From assembly GCF_015767635.1 (NCBI RefSeq), contig NZ_CP065230.1, positions 496,001-560,000 of the forward strand: DNA of 64,000 bases, read 5' to 3'. Positions within the stretch are counted from its first letter, which is position 1, and each line of letters opens with the position of its first letter. Below the pieces are notes generated by a model, which was not told the origin of the DNA, searched no databases, and worked only from the letters and a program-made list of their open reading frames with translations. Below, piece after piece: positions 21,318 through 31,598 of the stretch. The translations under genes were made by a program, and so were the position numbers. The stretch comes from Halomonas sp. A40-4. Its GTDB lineage: Bacteria; Pseudomonadota; Gammaproteobacteria; Pseudomonadales; Halomonadaceae.

Positions 21318-22106
21318 ATGTCGCGTGATGTTCAAGAACCGCTTACCTCCCTGTCTAGCAAATCGAAAACCGACGGTTCCAAGTCGAAATACAAACGTAT
21401 TTTGCTCAAGCTGTCGGGTGAAGCGCTGATGGGAGAGCATGATTTTGGCATTGACCCGAAGGTGCTGGATCGAATGGCACTGGAAATTGGCCAGCTAGTG
21501 GGTATTGGCGTTCAAGTGGGTATCGTCATCGGTGGTGGCAATTTGTTTCGCGGTGCGGCGCTGAATGAAGCCGGTATGGATCGCGTCACCGGTGATCATA
21601 TGGGCATGCTGGCAACGGTGATGAATGCCCTGGCGATGCGTGATGCGCTGGAACGTTCCAATATTCGCTCGCGAGTGATGTCGGCGATCCCCATGAGCGG
21701 GGTGGTCGAGCACTATGATCGGCGTACGGCGATTCGCTATTTGACGTCCGGTGACGTGGTGTTGTTTTCAGCCGGGACCGGCAACCCTTTCTTTACCACT
21801 GACTCGGCTGCTTGCCTGCGGGGTATTGAGGTCGATGTCGATGTGGTGATCAAAGCGACCAAGGTCGACGGTGTCTACGATAAAGACCCGGTGAAGCACC
21901 CCGACGCCGTCAAATATGAACAACTCACCTACGATGATGCGCTTGATCAAAAGCTCGGCGTCATGGATTTGACCGCTATCTGCCTGGTACGTGACCATGA
22001 CATGCCAGTGCGGGTGTTTGATATGAACAAGCCTGGTGCCCTGCTAAATTTAGTAGTTGGGGGCAGGGAAGGTACGCTGATAGACAGAGGTTATCCACGT
22101 GATTAA
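21318..22106 (+). CDS. pyrH: Uridylate kinase
   Basis: Phosphorylates UMP to UDP; an allosteric hexamer of the amino-acid-kinase fold. The 262-residue form starts at the ATG at 21318 (TAGGAG upstream) and has an N-terminal extension of about 25 residues rich in Ser and Lys before [14 protein letters not shown], then [10 protein letters not shown] and [12 protein letters not shown]. The extension is longer than in E. coli PyrH (241 residues). The last 8 bp overlap the frr start. Confidence 0.96.
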   Translation: MSRDVQEPLTSLSSKSKTDGSKSKYKRILLKLSGEALMGEHDFGIDPKVLDRMALEIGQLVGIGVQVGIVIGGGNLFRGAALNEAGMDRVTGDHMGMLATVMNALAMRDALERSNIRSRVMSAIPMSGVVEHYDRRTAIRYLTSGDVVLFSAGTGNPFFTTDSAACLRGIEVDVDVVIKATKVDGVYDKDPVKHPDAVKYEQLTYDDALDQKLGVMDLTAICLVRDHDMPVRVFDMNKPGALLNLVVGGREGTLIDRGYPRD

Positions 22107-22656
22107 TGACATTCAGAAAGATGCCGCGGCGCGCATGAAAAAAAGTGTCGAGGCACTGCACAGCAACTTTAACAAGATTCGTACCGGGCGTGCCCATCCG
22201 AGCATTCTGGATGCGGTGACCGTGGAATACTACGGTAGTCAGGTGCCGCTGAACCAAGTGGCCTCGGTCAACGTTGAAGACGCGCGTACACTGACGATCT
22301 CCCCCTGGGAGCAGAGCATGGTGCAGAAAATCGAAAAGGCCATCATGACCGCCGATCTGGGTCTCAACCCGGCCAGTGCGGGCAACGTGATTCGCGTGCC
22401 GATGCCGATGCTCACCGAAGAGACGCGCAAGGGCTATATCAAGCAGGCTCGCAGCGAGGCAGAGCACGCCCGTGTTGCGGTGCGCAACGTACGCCGCGAT
22501 GCCAACGGTGATTTCAAGTCATTGCTAAAAGATAAAGAAATTACCGAAGACGATCAACGTGAAGGCGAAGATGCGATTCAAAAGCTGACCGACAAGTATA
22601 TCGCTGAGATCGACCAGGCACTTGCTGCGAAAGAGCACGACCTGATGCAGGTGTAA
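22099..22656 (+). CDS. frr: Ribosome recycling factor
   Basis: Splits post-termination ribosomes with EF-G. The 185-residue protein equals the E. coli length, with [20 protein letters not shown] near the N-terminus and [20 protein letters not shown] in the three-helix bundle. It begins with GTG at 22099, overlapping the end of pyrH by 8 bp, with AGAGG about 8 bp upstream. Confidence 0.97.
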   Translation: MINDIQKDAAARMKKSVEALHSNFNKIRTGRAHPSILDAVTVEYYGSQVPLNQVASVNVEDARTLTISPWEQSMVQKIEKAIMTADLGLNPASAGNVIRVPMPMLTEETRKGYIKQARSEAEHARVAVRNVRRDANGDFKSLLKDKEITEDDQREGEDAIQKLTDKYIAEIDQALAAKEHDLMQV

Positions 22657-22674
22657 GAAGCGGATGTTCACGCC

Positions 22675-22719
22675 GCGGGCAGCAGGGCTGCCCGCTCAGC
22701 CATCTTTGAGTGGCTTTTC
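22675..22719 (+). terminator. Weak hairpins between frr and uppS
   Basis: A 9-bp stem (GCGGGCAGC at 22675-22683 with GCTGCCCGC at 22687-22695) is followed by a smaller one (AGCCA/TGGCT) ending in TTTTCT. Either could give partial termination; the T run is short. Confidence 0.45.
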
Positions 22720-22746
22720 TATGATTGATCTTTGGTGCAAGCATTC

Positions 22747-23538
22747 ATGACGTCACCGCAGCTCCCCGGACAACGACCGGACGATGCCAACGCGATGGAG
22801 GTGGAGCAGGATTCGTTGCCGTCCCATGTGGCGATTATTATGGACGGTAATAATCGCTGGGCGCGTGCGCGAGGTCTGTCAGGCGCGCGCGGGCATCGCG
22901 CAGGCGTAGAGGCCGTCAGGGCGGTTATTCAGCGTGCCGCCGAGCGTGGGGTGCAAACGCTTAGCCTGTTCGCTTTCTCGAGCGAGAACTGGAAGCGGCC
23001 AGCAACGGAAGTCAATGCGCTGATGGAGCTTTTTCTGATGGCCCTCAAGCGAGAGGTCAAGAAGCTGCATGAGCGTAATATCCGCCTGTCGATTATCGGC
23101 GAGCAGCGTGGTTTTTCCCATGCGATTCAGAAGCATATTCAGCGTGCCGAATCGTTGACCGCCAACAATACCGGTATGCATCTGGTGATTGCCGCGAATT
23201 ATGGCGGCCAATGGGATATTGCTCAGGCGGCCCGCCGACTGGCTGAACAGGCGGTTGCAGGGGAGATTTCCCCATCCGCTATCGACGAAGTCCAGGTGGA
23301 CCAGGCGATGGGTGAGGGGGCTTATGTTCCACCTATCGACTTGTGTATTCGAACCAGCGGTGAACAACGGCTTTCGAATTTCATGCTCTGGCAACTGGCT
23401 TACGCCGAGCTGCACTTTTCGCCGTTACTCTGGCCCGATTTCCATGCCCAGGCCTTTGATGATGCCCTGGCTGATTTCTGTCGCCGGCAGCGTCGCTTCG
23501 GCATGACCGACGAGCAGTTAGAGGCCCAGGGTGCTTAA
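22747..23538 (+). CDS. uppS: Undecaprenyl diphosphate synthase
   Basis: Makes the C55 lipid carrier for peptidoglycan and O-antigen by cis-condensation of isopentenyl diphosphate. Signatures are HVAIIMDGNNRWARARG (catalytic Asp) and CIRTSGEQRLSNFMLWQLAY. The start is uncertain: the ATG at 22747 gives 263 residues, a TTG at 22732 adds five, and an ATG at 22795 removes sixteen; none has a clear ribosome-binding site. Its end overlaps the start of cdsA by 8 bp. Confidence 0.95.
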   Translation: MTSPQLPGQRPDDANAMEVEQDSLPSHVAIIMDGNNRWARARGLSGARGHRAGVEAVRAVIQRAAERGVQTLSLFAFSSENWKRPATEVNALMELFLMALKREVKKLHERNIRLSIIGEQRGFSHAIQKHIQRAESLTANNTGMHLVIAANYGGQWDIAQAARRLAEQAVAGEISPSAIDEVQVDQAMGEGAYVPPIDLCIRTSGEQRLSNFMLWQLAYAELHFSPLLWPDFHAQAFDDALADFCRRQRRFGMTDEQLEAQGA

Positions 23539-24337
23539 GCAACGAGTGATAACCGCGGTCTGGCTAGCACCTGTGGTGCTGGTCGGCCTGTTCGGTCTGC
23601 AGGGTGAAAGCTATGCCCTTTTCACGGCCTTCGTCATGCTGCTGGGTGCATGGGAGTGGACCAATCTCGCCGGCGTGACTCAACCGTTGAGGCGTGCCGC
23701 ACTGGTCGCCGGTTGTGCCGTCCTGATGCTGGTGATGTGGATCAGTGGCGCCACCCATGCCCAATGGCCGCTATGGCTTGCCGCGGCAGGCTGGCTTCTC
23801 AATCTGGTATGGGTCACCCGCTACCCAGGTCTGGCGGCACAGTGGCATTCTACTCCAGGCCGTCTATTGATGGGGCTTTGGGTGCTGTTGCCGTGTTGGG
23901 TAGGGTTCAATATTCTGCGCGAGACCGGGGCCGTGTGGCTGCTGTTCGTACTGCTGCTTGTCTGGTCGGCGGATATTGGCGCTTACTTCGCGGGGCGCCG
24001 ATGGGGAAAGCGCAAGCTGGCACCCCGGGTCAGCCCCGGTAAATCGTGGGAAGGCGTGATGGGCGGTATGGCGGCCACGGCCCTTTTGGCGATTGGATTC
24101 GCGTTCACGCTGTCGCTGGGATTGGCCGAAGGTGTGGCCCTGGTGGCGGTTACGCTGCTGGTCACGTTAATCTCTGTGTTGGGCGATTTACTGGAGAGCA
24201 TGCTCAAGCGCTACCGCGACGTGAAAGATTCAAGCCAGCTGCTGCCGGGACATGGCGGCGTGCTGGACCGCATTGACAGCCTGACGGCGGCGATTCCGCT
24301 GTTTGCGCTGCTCTATCTACAGGTGCTGGGCCTATGA
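23531..24337 (+). CDS. cdsA: Phosphatidate cytidylyltransferase
   Basis: An integral membrane enzyme forming CDP-diacylglycerol from phosphatidate and CTP. The 268-residue protein has multiple hydrophobic segments and the C-terminal CdsA signature containing [13 protein letters not shown] followed by [13 protein letters not shown]. It begins with GTG at 23531 inside the uppS 3' end and overlaps dxr by 4 bp (ATGA). Confidence 0.95.
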   Translation: MLKQRVITAVWLAPVVLVGLFGLQGESYALFTAFVMLLGAWEWTNLAGVTQPLRRAALVAGCAVLMLVMWISGATHAQWPLWLAAAGWLLNLVWVTRYPGLAAQWHSTPGRLLMGLWVLLPCWVGFNILRETGAVWLLFVLLLVWSADIGAYFAGRRWGKRKLAPRVSPGKSWEGVMGGMAATALLAIGFAFTLSLGLAEGVALVAVTLLVTLISVLGDLLESMLKRYRDVKDSSQLLPGHGGVLDRIDSLTAAIPLFALLYLQVLGL

Positions 24338-25530
24338 CCTCGATAACCACACGGCGTGTAACGGTGCTGGGCTCCACCGGCTCCATCGGTACCAGTACGC
24401 TCGATGTCATCGCCCGTCACCCTGATCGTTATCAGGTGCATGCGTTAACCGCACATACCTCAAAAGAAACGCTGCTCAGCCAGTGCCTTCGCTTTCGCCC
24501 TACCGTTGCGGTACTTGCCAATGAGGCGGATGCTCGTTGGCTGCGCGCTGAGTTGCGCCGGGCAAGCCAATCCACCGAGGTCATGGTGGGGCCGGAAGCG
24601 CTATGCGATGTGGCTCGTGATGCCAGTGTCGATATTGTCATGGCAGCGATTGTTGGTGCGGCAGGCTTGTTGCCCTCGCTTGCGGCGGCAGAAGCGGGTA
24701 AGCGGGTGCTACTGGCCAATAAGGAAGCGTTGGTGATGAGTGGAGCGCTCTTCATGAAGGCGGTCGCTCGCTCCGGGGCCACGCTATTACCCATTGATTC
24801 CGAACATAATGCGATCTATCAGTGTCTACCTCCAGAGCATCGTGGAGGCCTTTCGCGCCACGGTGTATCGCAATTGCTGCTGACGGCCTCAGGTGGGCCT
24901 TTCCGGACCTGGAGTGAGGCGGCAATTGCTCAGGTCACGCCCGAACAGGCCTGTGCGCATCCCAACTGGTCGATGGGGCGTAAGATATCGGTGGACAGCG
25001 CCACCTTGATGAATAAAGGGCTGGAGCTGATTGAGGCCTGCTGGCTGTTTGATGCCCGCCCTGACCAAATTCAGGTTGTCGTGCACCCGCAAAGTGTCAT
25101 TCATTCGATGGCGGCTTATCAGGACGGCTCCGTGCTTGCGCAGTTGGGCAATCCCGATATGCGTACCCCCATCGCGTATGGACTGGCGTGGCCAGACAGA
25201 ATCGAGGCGGGCGTTGAAGCGCTGGACCTTTTTCAGGTGGCGCGGCTCGATTTTGAAACAGCGGATGAAGCGCGCTTTCCGTGCCTGCCACTGGCCCGCG
25301 AAGCGATGCGCAGTGGTGGTTTGGCGCCTGTCGTGCTTAATGCCGCCAATGAAGTGGCGGTCGAAGCTTTCTTGAATCACCGATTGGGTTTTCTGGGCAT
25401 CGGTCAGCTGGTCGAAGAGGCGTTGTCCTCGCCTATCGATGGGTCTGCCGATTGCCTTGAGAGTATTTTATGGGCCGATCAACGCGCACGTCAGCGTGCA
25501 GCTGGATGGCTGGCACGTTGGTCCGCCTAG
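24334..25530 (+). CDS. dxr: 1-deoxy-D-xylulose 5-phosphate reductoisomerase
   Basis: Second step of the MEP isoprenoid pathway, feeding the uppS substrate. The 398-residue protein has NADPH-binding [16 protein letters not shown] at the N-terminus, [15 protein letters not shown] (metal-binding Asp and Glu) and [20 protein letters not shown] (substrate binding). It is coupled to cdsA by an ATGA overlap. Confidence 0.97.
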   Translation: MTSITTRRVTVLGSTGSIGTSTLDVIARHPDRYQVHALTAHTSKETLLSQCLRFRPTVAVLANEADARWLRAELRRASQSTEVMVGPEALCDVARDASVDIVMAAIVGAAGLLPSLAAAEAGKRVLLANKEALVMSGALFMKAVARSGATLLPIDSEHNAIYQCLPPEHRGGLSRHGVSQLLLTASGGPFRTWSEAAIAQVTPEQACAHPNWSMGRKISVDSATLMNKGLELIEACWLFDARPDQIQVVVHPQSVIHSMAAYQDGSVLAQLGNPDMRTPIAYGLAWPDRIEAGVEALDLFQVARLDFETADEARFPCLPLAREAMRSGGLAPVVLNAANEVAVEAFLNHRLGFLGIGQLVEEALSSPIDGSADCLESILWADQRARQRAAGWLARWSA

Positions 25531-25567
25531 TCTTAGCCCGGCTGAGGCGCATATCGAGGAGTACCCT

Positions 25568-26926
25568 GTGGGCCTGATACAAAACATTTTAGCGGTGATC
25601 GTGGTATTGGGGCTGCTGGTGACCTTCCACGAATTTGGTCACTTTTGGGTGGCGCGTCGCTGCGGGGTCAAAGTACTGCGCTTTTCGGTTGGGTTTGGCA
25701 AGCCTCTGTGGTCGCGGGTTGACCGCCACGGTACCGAGTTTGCGATTGCCGCCATCCCGCTTGGCGGGTACGTCAAGATGCTCGACGAACGCGAGGCACC
25801 GGTACCTGACGAACAGCTCGATCAGGCATTTAACCGTAAAAGTGTCTGGCAGCGTATTGCAGTAGTGGCGGCGGGGCCTGTTGCCAACTTCCTGCTGGCG
25901 ATTGTCGCCTATTGGGCGTTGTTTGTGGCGGGCACAACCGCCGTTGCGCCGATGGTCGGGGAAACCGTGCCGAACTCCCCTGCCGCCGAAGCGGGGCTGG
26001 CCCACGGGGACGAGATTACCGCGATTCAGGGTGAAGCCGTCAGCAACTGGGAGGCGGTCAACCTGAAACTGGTGTCGATGATCGGCTTCACTGGAGAGCT
26101 AACCATTGAAGCTCGGCCTCAGGGTGAGAGCAACGCGGTGGCTTACCAACTTTCGCTACGCGATTACATGACCCGTCAGGATCCGCCGCAACCACTGGAA
26201 ACACTGGGTTTGACCCCCTGGCAGCCCGATGTCCCGGCCACGCTTGGCCAGGTAATTGAGGGCGAGGCGGCCGCCGAGGCGGGTTTACAGGTGGGTGACC
26301 GCATTATCGCGGTGGATGAACAGCCCATTGCGGACTGGATGGATTTCGTCAACGTCATCCGTGGTAGCCCCGATGAGGCATTGACGGTTGCCGTTGAACG
26401 AGACGGCCAACGGCTAACCACCACTTTGACCCCCAGTCGCAACAGTCTGGAGACCGGCGTTGAAATTGGGTACATTGGTGCGGGTGCCGAGCCTGTCGAA
26501 TGGCCTGAAGAGTATCAGCGCGAGATACGCTATGGCCCATTGGAAGCTGTAGGGCAGTCACTGTCGCGCACAGCAGACATGACATTGTTGACCGTTGATG
26601 CCATTCGCAAGATGCTGGTAGGGCTGATATCGCCGTCCAATCTGTCTGGTCCTGTGACAATTGCCCAGATTTCAGGGGATTCCGCACGGGCGGGGCTGGA
26701 AGCATTTGTCAGCTTTCTGGCGTATCTTTCCATCAGCCTCGGGGTATTGAACTTGCTGCCTATCCCTGTGCTGGATGGGGGGCATCTGCTTTATTATTTT
26801 CTGGAGATCGTGCGCGGGCGGCCGGTCTCCGAGCAAACCCAAGCCATCGGCTTACGTATCGGGCTTGCCATGGTGGGCACCCTGATGCTGATGGCTCTGT
26901 ACTTTGATCTGATGCGCCTTTGGTAA
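25568..26926 (+). CDS. rseP: Site-2 protease RseP (regulator of sigma E protease)
   Basis: An inner-membrane zinc metalloprotease that cleaves anti-sigma factor RseA within the membrane. The 452-residue protein has the HEFGH zinc motif near residue 22, two PDZ domains between residues about 115 and 310, and the C-terminal NLLPIPVLDGGHL motif supplying the third metal ligand. The GTG start at 25568 is preferred because GAGGAG lies 6 bp upstream; the frame is open to 25439 within dxr, but that would add a non-family extension. It sits directly upstream of bamA. Confidence 0.95.
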   Translation: MGLIQNILAVIVVLGLLVTFHEFGHFWVARRCGVKVLRFSVGFGKPLWSRVDRHGTEFAIAAIPLGGYVKMLDEREAPVPDEQLDQAFNRKSVWQRIAVVAAGPVANFLLAIVAYWALFVAGTTAVAPMVGETVPNSPAAEAGLAHGDEITAIQGEAVSNWEAVNLKLVSMIGFTGELTIEARPQGESNAVAYQLSLRDYMTRQDPPQPLETLGLTPWQPDVPATLGQVIEGEAAAEAGLQVGDRIIAVDEQPIADWMDFVNVIRGSPDEALTVAVERDGQRLTTTLTPSRNSLETGVEIGYIGAGAEPVEWPEEYQREIRYGPLEAVGQSLSRTADMTLLTVDAIRKMLVGLISPSNLSGPVTIAQISGDSARAGLEAFVSFLAYLSISLGVLNLLPIPVLDGGHLLYYFLEIVRGRPVSEQTQAIGLRIGLAMVGTLMLMALYFDLMRLW

Positions 26927-27026
26927 CGACGCGTGTAGTGCCTAGGATGCCTTGTCATCTGCCTGCACAAATGTATATGGTGCCTGTTTGAATGCATAGG
27001 CAGACCAACGCGAGCGAAATGACTGC

Positions 27027-29369
27027 ATGAAAATCAAGACCTTTGGAATGGCGGTACTCTTGCTGGCGGGCGCCAGCGGTGCCCAGGCACAATCCTTTGA
27101 TGTTTCGGACATTCGTGTGGAAGGACTGCAGCGGGTTTCCGCCGCCTCGGTCTTTAATGCGTTTCCTGTCAGCGCCAATGACCAGGTGAGCGAAAGCGAA
27201 CTGGCAGCGGCGGCGCGGCAACTTTTCGAAACCGGGTTGTTTGAAGACGTATCGCTCGCCCGGGAAGGCGATGTGCTCGTGATACAGGTTGTCGAGCGCC
27301 CCACCATTACCCAGTTGAACATCAGCGGTAACGAGCAAATTTCGGAAGATGACCTGCGGCGTGGGCTGACGGAAGCAGGTCTGGCGGAAGGCGAGGTGCT
27401 TCAACTCTCGACGCTCGAGGAAATGGAGCGTGAGCTGGAAGGTGTTTACCAATCCCAGGGCCGTTATAGTGCAGGTATCGACACTGAGGTCGAGGAAATC
27501 GATGAAGGGCGCGTGCGTGTCAATATCAATATCAACGAAGGCGAAGTCGCCAAGATCCGCCAGATAAACATCGTCGGCAACGAGGCTTTCGACGATGAAA
27601 CGCTGCTGGATCTTTTCGAGCTCGAAGATCGCCCTGGCTTCTGGTTTGGCTGGTTTTCCAGCGATGAGTACTCCCGTGAAGCGTTGTCAGGCGATATCGA
27701 ACGTCTGCGGTCTTATTACCTGGATCGCGGCTATGTCAACTTCGACGTGACCTCTACACAAGTATCGATCGGGGCCGACAAGTCAGAGATATTCATAACG
27801 CTCAATGTCAACGAAGGCCAACAGTACCGCGTCGGCGATGTGAGTTTCAGAGGTGACCTGGAAATCAGGGAGCAGGAGGCTCGGGACCTACTCACCATTG
27901 AGCGTGGCGAGATATTCTCGCGTCAGGACCTCAATGCCTCGACCGAGGCGCTACGTCAACGCCTTGGCGCAGAAGGTTTTGCCTTTGCTGATGTTCAGGG
28001 CGTGCCTGAGGTGGCCGGTGACGGTGAGACGGTCGATCTGGTGATTAACGTCGATCCGGGACAGCGTGCCTATGTACGACGTATCGAGTTTGTCGGTAAT
28101 ACGACCACCGATGATGAAGTGTTGCGCCGGGAAATGATCCAGATGGAAGGCGCTCCTGCTTCCACGGAGTCGATTACCCAGTCACGTCAACGCCTCGAGC
28201 GATTAGGCTTTTTCAGTCAGGTTGAAGTCGATACCGAGCGGGTCCCGGGCGAGCCCGACAAGCTGGACGTCACCTACAACGTTGAAGAGCAACCGTCGGG
28301 CTCTGTGTCAGCCAGCGTCGGCTTTTCGCAAAGCGCTGGGGTGATATACGGGGCGTCGCTGTCGCAGAATAATTTCCTGGGTACCGGTAACCGAGTCAAC
28401 ATTGGCGCTCAGCGGAGTGACACCTTCACCAGCGTGAACTTCGGTTTCACCGACCCTTACTGGACGCTTGACGGTATTTCACGAGGCTATAACGTCTTCT
28501 ACCGTGAAACCGACTACGAAGATTCCGATATCTCGACCTACTCCACGGATGCGTATGGTGCCGGTATCAACTTCGGCTATCCGGTCAGTGAGCTATCGCG
28601 GCTGAACTTTGGCGCCAGCGCCGAAGACTTAACGGTAAAAACCTACTTTGATACCGCCTCTGAAATTCGTCGTTATGTTCAGGATGAGGGAAAGGATGCG
28701 CAAACCCTGAAGCTGAACGCCAACTGGACGCGCAATAACCTTAATCGCGGTATCATGCCCACGGCGGGAAGCTACCAGCGTGTCGCCATCGAAACCGGTG
28801 CACCTGGCAGCGACACGCAATACTACAAAGCCAGTGCCCGAGCACAGCAGTTATTCGCGCTCAACGATGCATGGTCGTTGAAATTTACCGGTGATCTTGG
28901 CTACGCCGATACGATAGGCGATGACCCGTATCCGTTCTACGAAAACTTCTACGCCGGGGGTCTGGGGTCCGTGCGCGGGTTTACCTCCAACACCCTCGGG
29001 CAGCGGACGACGCCGGCGCGAGAAGGTGGGCGAGATCGTACCCTGGGCGGTAACGTGCTCGTCGAAGGTAGTGCCGAAATTATTTTCCCGCTTCCGTTTG
29101 TGGAAAATCAGAACTCTTTGCAGACATCGCTGTTCTTAGATGCGGGTAATACGTTTCTGTCATCCTGCTATGACGTGCTCGATGAAGATGCCAGCCGCCA
29201 ACGCTGTAATTCAGGGGTTGATCTTGGCGATCTACGCTACAGCGCCGGGGTGGGGCTATCTTGGCTGACGCCGGTAGGTCCGTTGACCTTTGCGGTGGCT
29301 GAGCCTCTCAATGAAGAGAGTGGCGATGACACCCAGTTCTTCCAGTTCTCGTTAGGCCAGTCATTCTAA
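27027..29369 (+). CDS. bamA: Outer membrane protein assembly factor BamA
   Basis: The central subunit of the BAM complex that inserts beta-barrel proteins. The 780-residue precursor has a signal peptide (MKIKTFGMAVLLLAGASGAQA, cleavage after about residue 21), five POTRA domains to about residue 410, and a C-terminal 16-strand barrel. The barrel contains the VRGF motif (GLGSVRGFTSNT near residue 650) and the terminal phenylalanine (FSLGQSF). It lies 100 bp after rseP and is followed by a hairpin before skp. Confidence 0.97.
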   Translation: MKIKTFGMAVLLLAGASGAQAQSFDVSDIRVEGLQRVSAASVFNAFPVSANDQVSESELAAAARQLFETGLFEDVSLAREGDVLVIQVVERPTITQLNISGNEQISEDDLRRGLTEAGLAEGEVLQLSTLEEMERELEGVYQSQGRYSAGIDTEVEEIDEGRVRVNININEGEVAKIRQINIVGNEAFDDETLLDLFELEDRPGFWFGWFSSDEYSREALSGDIERLRSYYLDRGYVNFDVTSTQVSIGADKSEIFITLNVNEGQQYRVGDVSFRGDLEIREQEARDLLTIERGEIFSRQDLNASTEALRQRLGAEGFAFADVQGVPEVAGDGETVDLVINVDPGQRAYVRRIEFVGNTTTDDEVLRREMIQMEGAPASTESITQSRQRLERLGFFSQVEVDTERVPGEPDKLDVTYNVEEQPSGSVSASVGFSQSAGVIYGASLSQNNFLGTGNRVNIGAQRSDTFTSVNFGFTDPYWTLDGISRGYNVFYRETDYEDSDISTYSTDAYGAGINFGYPVSELSRLNFGASAEDLTVKTYFDTASEIRRYVQDEGKDAQTLKLNANWTRNNLNRGIMPTAGSYQRVAIETGAPGSDTQYYKASARAQQLFALNDAWSLKFTGDLGYADTIGDDPYPFYENFYAGGLGSVRGFTSNTLGQRTTPAREGGRDRTLGGNVLVEGSAEIIFPLPFVENQNSLQTSLFLDAGNTFLSSCYDVLDEDASRQRCNSGVDLGDLRYSAGVGLSWLTPVGPLTFAVAEPLNEESGDDTQFFQFSLGQSF

Positions 29370-29377
29370 CGTGTTGA

Positions 29378-29404
29378 GATGCGCCGTCAGGCGCATCCGT
29401 TTTA
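29378..29404 (+). terminator. Hairpin with T run between bamA and skp
   Basis: Stem GATGCGCC (29378-29385) with GGCGCATC (29390-29397), tetraloop GTCA, then CGTTTTAC. A likely partial terminator within the block. Confidence 0.7.
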
Positions 29405-29422
29405 CAAAAAGGAGTTATGACC

Positions 29423-29929
29423 ATGCTTAAGCTCACTAGGGTCGTTTGTCTATTGGGTGCCATGGTGTTATCTGCTCAGGCTCAGGCAGACGAAGTGGCT
29501 GTTCTTGACTGGCGTGCGGCATTGATGAACAGCGATTCCGCTCAATCATCGATCAGCCGACTGGAAAGCGAGATTGGTAACCAGCAGCGTGAAGCTGAAA
29601 GCCTGGGCAGCGAATTGCAGGGCTTACAGGAACGCTTGCAGACCGAGGGCGAGACGATGTCCGAGGCACAACGCGAGTCGCTGATTGCTGAATTGCAGGA
29701 AAAAGGTCGTCGATTTGAGCAGTTACGCCAGCAAATTGGTCAGGCGCAGCAACGCTCAGAGCAACAGTTTCTTGAGGGCGCCGAAGCCAAACTGGAACAG
29801 GCGGTTGAACAAGTGATTGATCGACATGGTATTGAAGTCTTGGTTGAGCCCCAAGGCGTGCTGCATTCATCCAGAGATTTACCCAACGTGACGGATGAAG
29901 TCACGCAGATTTTTAACTCGCTCAACTAA
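29423..29929 (+). CDS. skp: Periplasmic chaperone Skp/OmpH
   Basis: Holds unfolded outer membrane proteins in the periplasm for BamA. The 168-residue precursor has a signal peptide (MLKLTRVVCLLGAMVLSAQA, cleavage near residues 20-22) and a long Gln/Glu-rich coiled coil (about residues 40-125). The ATG at 29423 has AAGGAG 8 bp upstream; the ATG at 29417 is too close to that site. It is located between bamA and lpxD as in E. coli. Confidence 0.92.
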   Translation: MLKLTRVVCLLGAMVLSAQAQADEVAVLDWRAALMNSDSAQSSISRLESEIGNQQREAESLGSELQGLQERLQTEGETMSEAQRESLIAELQEKGRRFEQLRQQIGQAQQRSEQQFLEGAEAKLEQAVEQVIDRHGIEVLVEPQGVLHSSRDLPNVTDEVTQIFNSLN

Positions 29930-29983
29930 AATACCCATAATGCTCGGTGCGGCTCAGCCGCACCAAAGGTTCCTTGGCCGCCC

Positions 29984-31024
29984 ATGACCCACGCTTCTCA
30001 CGACCTGACCCTTGCGGATATTGCCCGCCATTTGAATGTTACCTTCGAGGGTGACGGGAGCCAGCCCATCAGAGGCTTGGCGACGCTTAAAGACGCCCAG
30101 GCAGATCAGGTGGCTTTTCTGGCTAATCGCGCCTACCTGAAAGATCTGGCCATGACGCAGGCAGGGGCGGTTCTGCTCCACCCTGAGCATGGCAAAAGCT
30201 GCCCGGTGCCACGCCTGGAAATCGATAATCCATATTTGGGTTATGCCACACTCTCCCAGCTTTTTGACCCGTTACCTGCCCGTGATGTGCCGGGAATACA
30301 CCCAAGTGCGGTTGTTGCTGAAAGCGTTTTGCTCGGGGATGGCGTCAGTGTGCAGGCCAATGCGGTCATCGAGGAAGGGGTGGTGCTGGGTGACGACGTG
30401 GTCATTGGTGCGGGCAGTCTGGTGGGCGCCGACAGTATTATCGGCGAGGGGACGCGTTTACATGCCAACGTCACCGTGTGTCATGGCGTCGTGATAGGCA
30501 AGCGTGTCATCCTGCAGAGCGGCTGTGTGATTGGCGGAGATGGGTTTGGCTTTGCCCACGATGGCGGCAAGTGGCACAAGATTGCTCAATTGGGCGGTGT
30601 GGTGCTCGGCGATGACGTCGAGGTCGGTAGTTGCTCAAGCATCGACCGGGGGGCGCTGGGCAATACCGTGATCGGTAATGATGTGAAGATCGACAGCCAA
30701 GTGCAGATTGCCCATAACGTCACGGTCGGCGATCACAGCGCACTAGCTGGCTGCGTGGGTATCGCCGGTTCAACCCATGTGGGGCGGCACTGCATGCTGG
30801 GTGGAGGCGTTGGCCTTTCAGGCCACCTGACGATCTGCGATGGTGTCCAGGTGACCGGAATGAGTCTGGTGACCAACTCTATCCACGAGCCCGGCGTTTA
30901 TTCTTCCGGCACCGGCGCCATGGGCAATGCCCAATGGCGAAAAAATGCCGTGCGTTTCAAACAGCTTGATGAGATTGCCAAGCGTTTGTCTCGTTTGGAA
31001 AAAAATCATCGCGGCCAATCGTGA
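29984..31024 (+). CDS. lpxD: UDP-3-O-(3-hydroxyacyl)glucosamine N-acyltransferase
   Basis: Third step of lipid A synthesis. The 346-residue protein combines an N-terminal uridine-binding domain, a left-handed beta-helix of hexapeptide repeats and a C-terminal helix. The catalytic region includes SCSSIDRGALGNTVIG and IDSQVQIAHNVTVGD, where the His of IAHN is the family's catalytic residue. It is located between skp and fabZ. Confidence 0.96.
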   Translation: MTHASHDLTLADIARHLNVTFEGDGSQPIRGLATLKDAQADQVAFLANRAYLKDLAMTQAGAVLLHPEHGKSCPVPRLEIDNPYLGYATLSQLFDPLPARDVPGIHPSAVVAESVLLGDGVSVQANAVIEEGVVLGDDVVIGAGSLVGADSIIGEGTRLHANVTVCHGVVIGKRVILQSGCVIGGDGFGFAHDGGKWHKIAQLGGVVLGDDVEVGSCSSIDRGALGNTVIGNDVKIDSQVQIAHNVTVGDHSALAGCVGIAGSTHVGRHCMLGGGVGLSGHLTICDGVQVTGMSLVTNSIHEPGVYSSGTGAMGNAQWRKNAVRFKQLDEIAKRLSRLEKNHRGQS

Positions 31025-31049
31025 CTGTGTGAATATGGCAGTGGGCCGG

Positions 31050-31077
31050 TTGAGGCTCATCCGCAGCGCGTTATAAT
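31050..31077 (+). promoter_or_regulatory. Sigma70-type promoter upstream of fabZ
   Basis: TTGAGG at 31050-31055 and a perfect TATAAT at 31072-31077, 16 bp apart, in the 130 bp gap between lpxD and fabZ. It would start transcription near 31084 and drive fabZ-lpxA-lpxB independently of the upstream block. Confidence 0.7.
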
Positions 31078-31154
31078 CCACTGCCTTTTGATCGGCCTGT
31101 GTGCCGATGTTTGCCTGATGTACCAGGTGTTTTGTCTTTTTAGAGGTCGCTACG

Positions 31155-31598
31155 ATGGTTATGGATATTAACGAAATTCGCGAGTACTTGCCGCACCGCT
31201 ACCCGTTTTTGCTGGTTGACCGGGTAACGCAGTTGACCAAGGGCGAATCCATCGTTGCGTATAAAAACGTCAGCATTAACGAGCCGTTTTTTAACGGTCA
31301 TTTTCCCCACCATCCCATCATGCCGGGTGTCCTGGTGATAGAAGCGTTGGCTCAGGCCTGCGGTATTCTAGGGTTTAAAACGGTTAACAAACTTCCCGCC
31401 GATGGCTATGTGTATTACCTGGTGGGTAGTGATAAGGTACGTTTCAAGCGCCCGGTAATGCCTGGCGACCAGATGATGCTCGAAGCCGATGTTATCCGTG
31501 GCAAACGGGGCATCTGGAAATTCGCCTGCCGTGCAACGGTGGATGGTGAACTGGCCTGCGAAGCAGAGATTATTTGTGCTGAGAGGAAAGTAGCTTGA
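31155..31598 (+). CDS. fabZ: 3-hydroxyacyl-[acyl-carrier-protein] dehydratase FabZ
   Basis: Dehydrates 3-hydroxyacyl-ACP in fatty acid elongation and competes with LpxA/LpxD for hydroxyacyl-ACP. The 147-residue hot-dog protein has [13 protein letters not shown] and the active-site helix [20 protein letters not shown] (catalytic His and Glu). The ATG at 31155 has AGAGG 8 bp upstream; the ATG at 31161 is an alternative. Its stop overlaps the lpxA TTG start. Confidence 0.97.
   Translation: MVMDINEIREYLPHRYPFLLVDRVTQLTKGESIVAYKNVSINEPFFNGHFPHHPIMPGVLVIEALAQACGILGFKTVNKLPADGYVYYLVGSDKVRFKRPVMPGDQMMLEADVIRGKRGIWKFACRATVDGELACEAEIICAERKVA

Noticed and set aside
20298..21440. A 380-codon open frame antisense to tsf
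   Set aside because: It is a shadow of tsf codon bias on the opposite strand; tsf has family-wide identity and a ribosome-binding site, while the antisense product has no recognisable domain.
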